Source: Pseudomonadota bacterium (GTDB lineage: Bacteria; Desulfobacterota; Syntrophia; Syntrophales; JADFWA01). From it: DNA of 7,117 bases. Position numbers and translations under genes: made by a program. Location of the stretch: the NCBI GenBank assembly GCA_030612385.1, contig JAUWNZ010000061.1, positions 1-7,117 of the forward strand, read 5' to 3'. A model generated the notes under the pieces. That model ran no database searches, was not told the DNA's origin, and was given only the letters and a program-made list of their open reading frames with translations. Below are positions 4,627 through 7,117 of the stretch, piece by piece (within the stretch, counting starts at the first letter, position 1; every line of letters begins with the position of its first letter).

Positions 4627-6117
4627 CTATCGCTGAGACAAACCTTTAATACCATCCAACAACACTCTCATGGCCACACAATCATCCTCATTATAGTTAA
4701 GGATGCGCTGGCGAATTTCAGTGTCACCACTCTCAACCCAGCGATGATACCATTCGATCGATGCAGCCCCTGATGGATTCGAGTCTCGCCATTTGAAGCC
4801 GAGGTACGATGCAAGTGTTTTAATAGAATAATCACGAGTCGGCCATTCTGTTTTTGATCGGACAACATGGCTATAGAGATCCACAGCAGTTGCGGGATCA
4901 AACATCGCTTCAATTTCCTCTTCTGTTGCAACGGCAGAATATTTTTTCTGTAATTTACGCCAGATCGTTCGTTCATAATGTGAATAATAGTAGATTGCAC
5001 ATGGCTGTGAATCCTGAACATACTTCCAAGCCTCAACAAACGCACGTTCTTCTTCCTCTGACGTCGGATCTTCCGCAAGAAAAGCTATATATCGTTCCGT
5101 ACCCGTATCCCCACCGTGACGTTCGACAAAACCATGCAGATAACAAATATCCCTCATCGGATCTGTTTCAATGTCAAAAAAGAGTTCGAAGTCCGCTGAT
5201 GGCAGGGTAATCGGTTCTTTCAAATACGGTCTTGCCCCGGGTTGTTTCTGAAGTCTGGCACGTTCCTGAAACTTTATCAGCATATCAGCTCCAATACGGG
5301 GAATAATCGTTTTTTTACCATTTATCAATGCTTTCAGGTTGGCTTGTGCTAAATCCCTGACAGAATCAACATGCATCAGCATGTTATCCCGCCTGACTCT
5401 CCCCAGTTCAGGAATCAGAGTTAAATCATCGAGTTTTTCCAATCTTTTAGTACATGCCGTGTACCAGTGGCAGAGCTTGCATGTACTGCTAAGTGCCGGG
5501 AGGGTATCTTTCGCATGAGCCACCAATTGCCGCGCGGTTTCCAGAGCAGACTGATACACATCCCACAGGCTGGCTGGATTTCGTGAACCTTGCGGGGCAT
5601 CCAGAATGTACTCTACCTCTTTTCCGTGCACGTCCCAGACAAAGGGGGTCCGTCCACCCGAAAGCCGCAATCGTTCAAGAATATCCGTGTATAGAGCAAG
5701 CTGGACCGCGTAGTGTTTCTTCGGTTTCCCGTCAATGTCTTCACTGCCCCCTTCCTCACCTGCACCACTCTTGATATCACCAGCGATATAACCATCGTCA
5801 CATCGTCGCAGAATATCCGGTTCACCAACGAAACCATCCGCGCTTATGCGACCACTGTAAATAAGGTTATCGCCACGCTCCATCGCCTCCATAGTGAATC
5901 GTTCCTTCTCATCACCATAGTAAGTGTGAAGATTGGTGAAAGGCAGATCAAGCCCCTTTATCACCTCTTGCTCGAAAGCGTTTCCCTTTTCCCATAAAAG
6001 CTGCACGAATGGATTTATGGGGTCTCTCAGGGCAGGATCACCGAACAGGTCCATGCTAACGCGATGGGGACACTGAACGAGATTGTATAGAATTGAGGCA
6101 GTAATTGGTTTGCTCAC
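4627..6117 (-). CDS. TM0106-type RecB/Cas4-like nuclease with C-terminal RNase H-like domain
   Basis: The 496-residue cytosolic protein matches the layout of TM0106-family RecB-like putative nucleases (TIGR03491), whose biological role is not established. The N-terminal PD-(D/E)xK domain has GEPD (98-101), GDIK (113-116, Asp114/Lys116) and QLALY (139-143, the QxxxY motif). Cys16 together with Cys213, Cys216 and Cys222 gives the C-xn-CxxC-x5-C set that holds a 4Fe-4S cluster in Cas4 and AddB. The C-terminal domain resembles the YprB-type RNase H fold (PF13482): FFDIETDP (313-320, Asp315/Glu317), AVDLYSH (411-417) and YNEDDC (475-480). Thus two nuclease sites appear intact. The start is GTG at 6117, with GGAG 10 nt upstream. 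The gene follows a broken methyltransferase on the same strand after 89 bp. No helicase partner is visible. Defence or repair are both possible roles. Confidence 0.87.
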   Translation of the reverse strand: MSKPITASILYNLVQCPHRVSMDLFGDPALRDPINPFVQLLWEKGNAFEQEVIKGLDLPFTNLHTYYGDEKERFTMEAMERGDNLIYSGRISADGFVGEPDILRRCDDGYIAGDIKSGAGEEGGSEDIDGKPKKHYAVQLALYTDILERLRLSGGRTPFVWDVHGKEVEYILDAPQGSRNPASLWDVYQSALETARQLVAHAKDTLPALSSTCKLCHWYTACTKRLEKLDDLTLIPELGRVRRDNMLMHVDSVRDLAQANLKALINGKKTIIPRIGADMLIKFQERARLQKQPGARPYLKEPITLPSADFELFFDIETDPMRDICYLHGFVERHGGDTGTERYIAFLAEDPTSEEEERAFVEAWKYVQDSQPCAIYYYSHYERTIWRKLQKKYSAVATEEEIEAMFDPATAVDLYSHVVRSKTEWPTRDYSIKTLASYLGFKWRDSNPSGAASIEWYHRWVESGDTEIRQRILNYNEDDCVAMRVLLDGIKGLSQR

Positions 6118-6206
6118 TTGCGCGTATCTCCAAGAAAAGAGCAGATTTCATTAATTGTAAATATCCGCTATCTTTTTTTGAATTAACTCAGTTTACCCAA
6201 TTTTCC

Positions 6207-6917
6207 CTAAGAAATCACCTTTTCCAATTCCTTAATGTTTTTTTCCGCTTCTTTTATGTGAACAGGTAAAAGTTCAATACCTATATACATTCTATTGGCA
6301 AGCATAGCTCCCAAGGCAGTCGTTCCGATACCGATAAATGGATCTAAAACTATGTCACCCTTTTGGGTAAATAATTTTATGAACCAACTATGTAATTCAA
6401 TTGGGGAAACAGCACTATGGTTGCGATTGGAACATTCAGTAGCAAAATGTATCAATGTTGGGGGTTCAATGTAATGTTCTTTCTCGAAATCTAAGACGTT
6501 GTGAGGATAAACTTTCTTCCTATTTAACCAATTCGAAACGTTTCTTCCAAATTTGCTATTTGTTCCAGAAACACTTCTAATAAAATCCTTTTCTGTCATT
6601 GACTTAAATCTTGGTTTGGCCCACTCCCCAATCGGTACTTTAACGGCATCCTGATACATTTTAAACTTTTTCTGTTTTGTGAAATGTAGGCATCTTTCCC
6701 ACGTATCCCGAAACCTATTGGGCCACTTTCCAGGATATGAGTTTTTTTATACCAACAATATTCTTCTGTCCATAACCAGCCTTGTTTTTTAAGCGCTAAG
6801 ATCAGTTCTATAACGTATGTTTGTCTTTCTCCGTTTTTAACATTTTCCTTAATATTTAAAACAAATGAACCTGTTGGTTTTAAAACTCTACACCTGTCAA
6901 AACCCCGGAGAAAGTCA
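6207..6917 (-). pseudogene. Beta-class N4/N6 DNA methyltransferase, 5'-truncated and frameshifted
   Basis: The 3' part encodes the SAM-binding half of an N6_N4_Mtase family enzyme (PF01555). HFATECSNRNHSA and WFIKLFTQKGD precede LDPFIGIGTTALGAML, the DPFxGxGTT motif at 6344-6318. The upstream part, in another frame, reads CRVLKPTGSFVLNIKEN, then KKQGWLWTEEYCWYKK. After a run of seven A's (6742-6748) the family sequence continues one frame off as YPGKWPNRFRDTWERCLHF, then FKMYQDAV. Adding one A restores WYKKNSYPGKWP. Further upstream the frame meets TAA (6934-6932) inside a palindromic element, so the N-terminal half with the catalytic S/D-PPY motif is absent. An ATG at 6659 gives a 150-residue frame that would contain no catalytic motif. 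As it stands the enzyme should be inactive. It may be a relic of a restriction-modification or orphan methylation system. Confidence 0.8.
6742..6748 (-). other. A7 homopolymer at the methyltransferase frameshift
   Basis: On the coding strand the run reads TAT followed by seven A's and CTC. The upstream frame gives WYKKTHIL, and the downstream family-like frame needs eight A's or a -1 ribosomal slip. Possible explanations are a fixed deletion, a phase-variable tract, translational slippage on A-rich codons, or an assembly error. Because the gene has also lost its 5' half, mutational decay is simplest. Confidence 0.6.
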
Positions 6918-7040
6918 ATGACTCTGTTGATTTAATGCCAAATTTAGTGCTTTTTGCAAAAGACAGCGTCGCAACCAGTTGAAATTATTGATAGCGACAA
7001 ACGATTTTTCTGCAAAATCATACTAAATCAACAGATTCAT
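6918..7040. repeat. 123-bp palindromic element interrupting the methyltransferase gene
   Basis: ATGACTCTGTTGATTTA (6918-6934) and TAAATCAACAGATTCAT (7024-7040) are inverted copies with 16 of 17 matching. Two inner pairs extend the stem: TTTTGCA (6952-6958) with TGCAAAA (7011-7017), and GTCGC (6968-6972) with GCGAC (6994-6998) around a 21-nt loop. There is no open reading frame. Flanks show no clear target duplication, so it may be a REP-like or IS200/IS605-dependent element rather than a classical MITE. The methyltransferase similarity ends at its left border, and nothing from that gene is recognisable at 7041-7117. Confidence 0.65.
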
Positions 7041-7117
7041 AAACGGATCTCGAAAAAACGCCGTTTTAGCCCGGTCCCACTCAACTGTTTTGTTGGCCTC
7101 TCATTTTTTTTGTTTCA

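Noticed and set aside
7041..7117. A possible integron attC-like half-site or methyltransferase 5' end on the minus strand
   Set aside because: The GGCCAACAA stretch resembles an attC core only loosely (it fails the RYYYAAC pattern) and has no partner arm; no SPPY motif is encoded. I see nothing supportable in these bases.

Overview
The window looks like a bacterial chromosome segment with two ordinary metabolic genes at the left and a repeat-rich accessory region at the right. The mix of a glycine-cleavage-type T protein, a dihydrolipoamide dehydrogenase, many short palindromic repeats and decayed toxin-antitoxin and methyltransferase genes would suit an anaerobic Desulfobacterota-like or other environmental genome. 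That placement is a guess from style, because no rRNA, tRNA or marker gene is present.

Positions 1-3023 carry a divergent pair: a gcvT-family aminomethyltransferase on the minus strand, cut by the window start, and a complete lpdA on the plus strand. The roughly 440 bp between them hold a good sigma70-type promoter (1278-1305), a perfect 17-bp palindrome just downstream of it (1333-1349), copies of a short CACGCAAAG repeat and a cluster of nested hairpins (1434-1516) in the lpdA leader. T protein and dihydrolipoamide dehydrogenase are two components of the glycine cleavage system, so the pair makes functional sense. The H and P components are not in the window.

Positions 3102-4458 form a compact module on the minus strand bounded by two imperfect ~55-bp direct repeats. 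Read 5' to 3' it contains the first ~36 residues of a DarG-type macrodomain antitoxin, a hicB antitoxin gene interrupted by an in-frame TAA, and the first half of a hicA toxin. The hicA remnant is fused in frame to a complete pRiA4b ORF-3-like protein. These are three antitoxin or toxin relics stacked in about 460 bp next to one intact gene of unknown function. A 141-bp MITE-like element with terminal inverted repeats and a 6-bp target duplication is inserted exactly at the stop codon of the fusion gene, and it regenerates that stop.

Positions 4627-7117 carry a full-length TM0106-type protein: an N-terminal Cas4/RecB-like nuclease domain with an Fe-S cysteine set and a C-terminal RNase H-like exonuclease domain. 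Upstream of it lies the 3' part of a beta-class N4/N6 DNA methyltransferase. That gene is frameshifted at a run of seven A's, and its 5' half, including the catalytic motif, is lost at a 123-bp palindromic element. The right part of the window therefore reads as a decaying defence and toxin-antitoxin region. The TM0106-type nuclease and the pRiA4b ORF-3 protein are the intact genes left in it.
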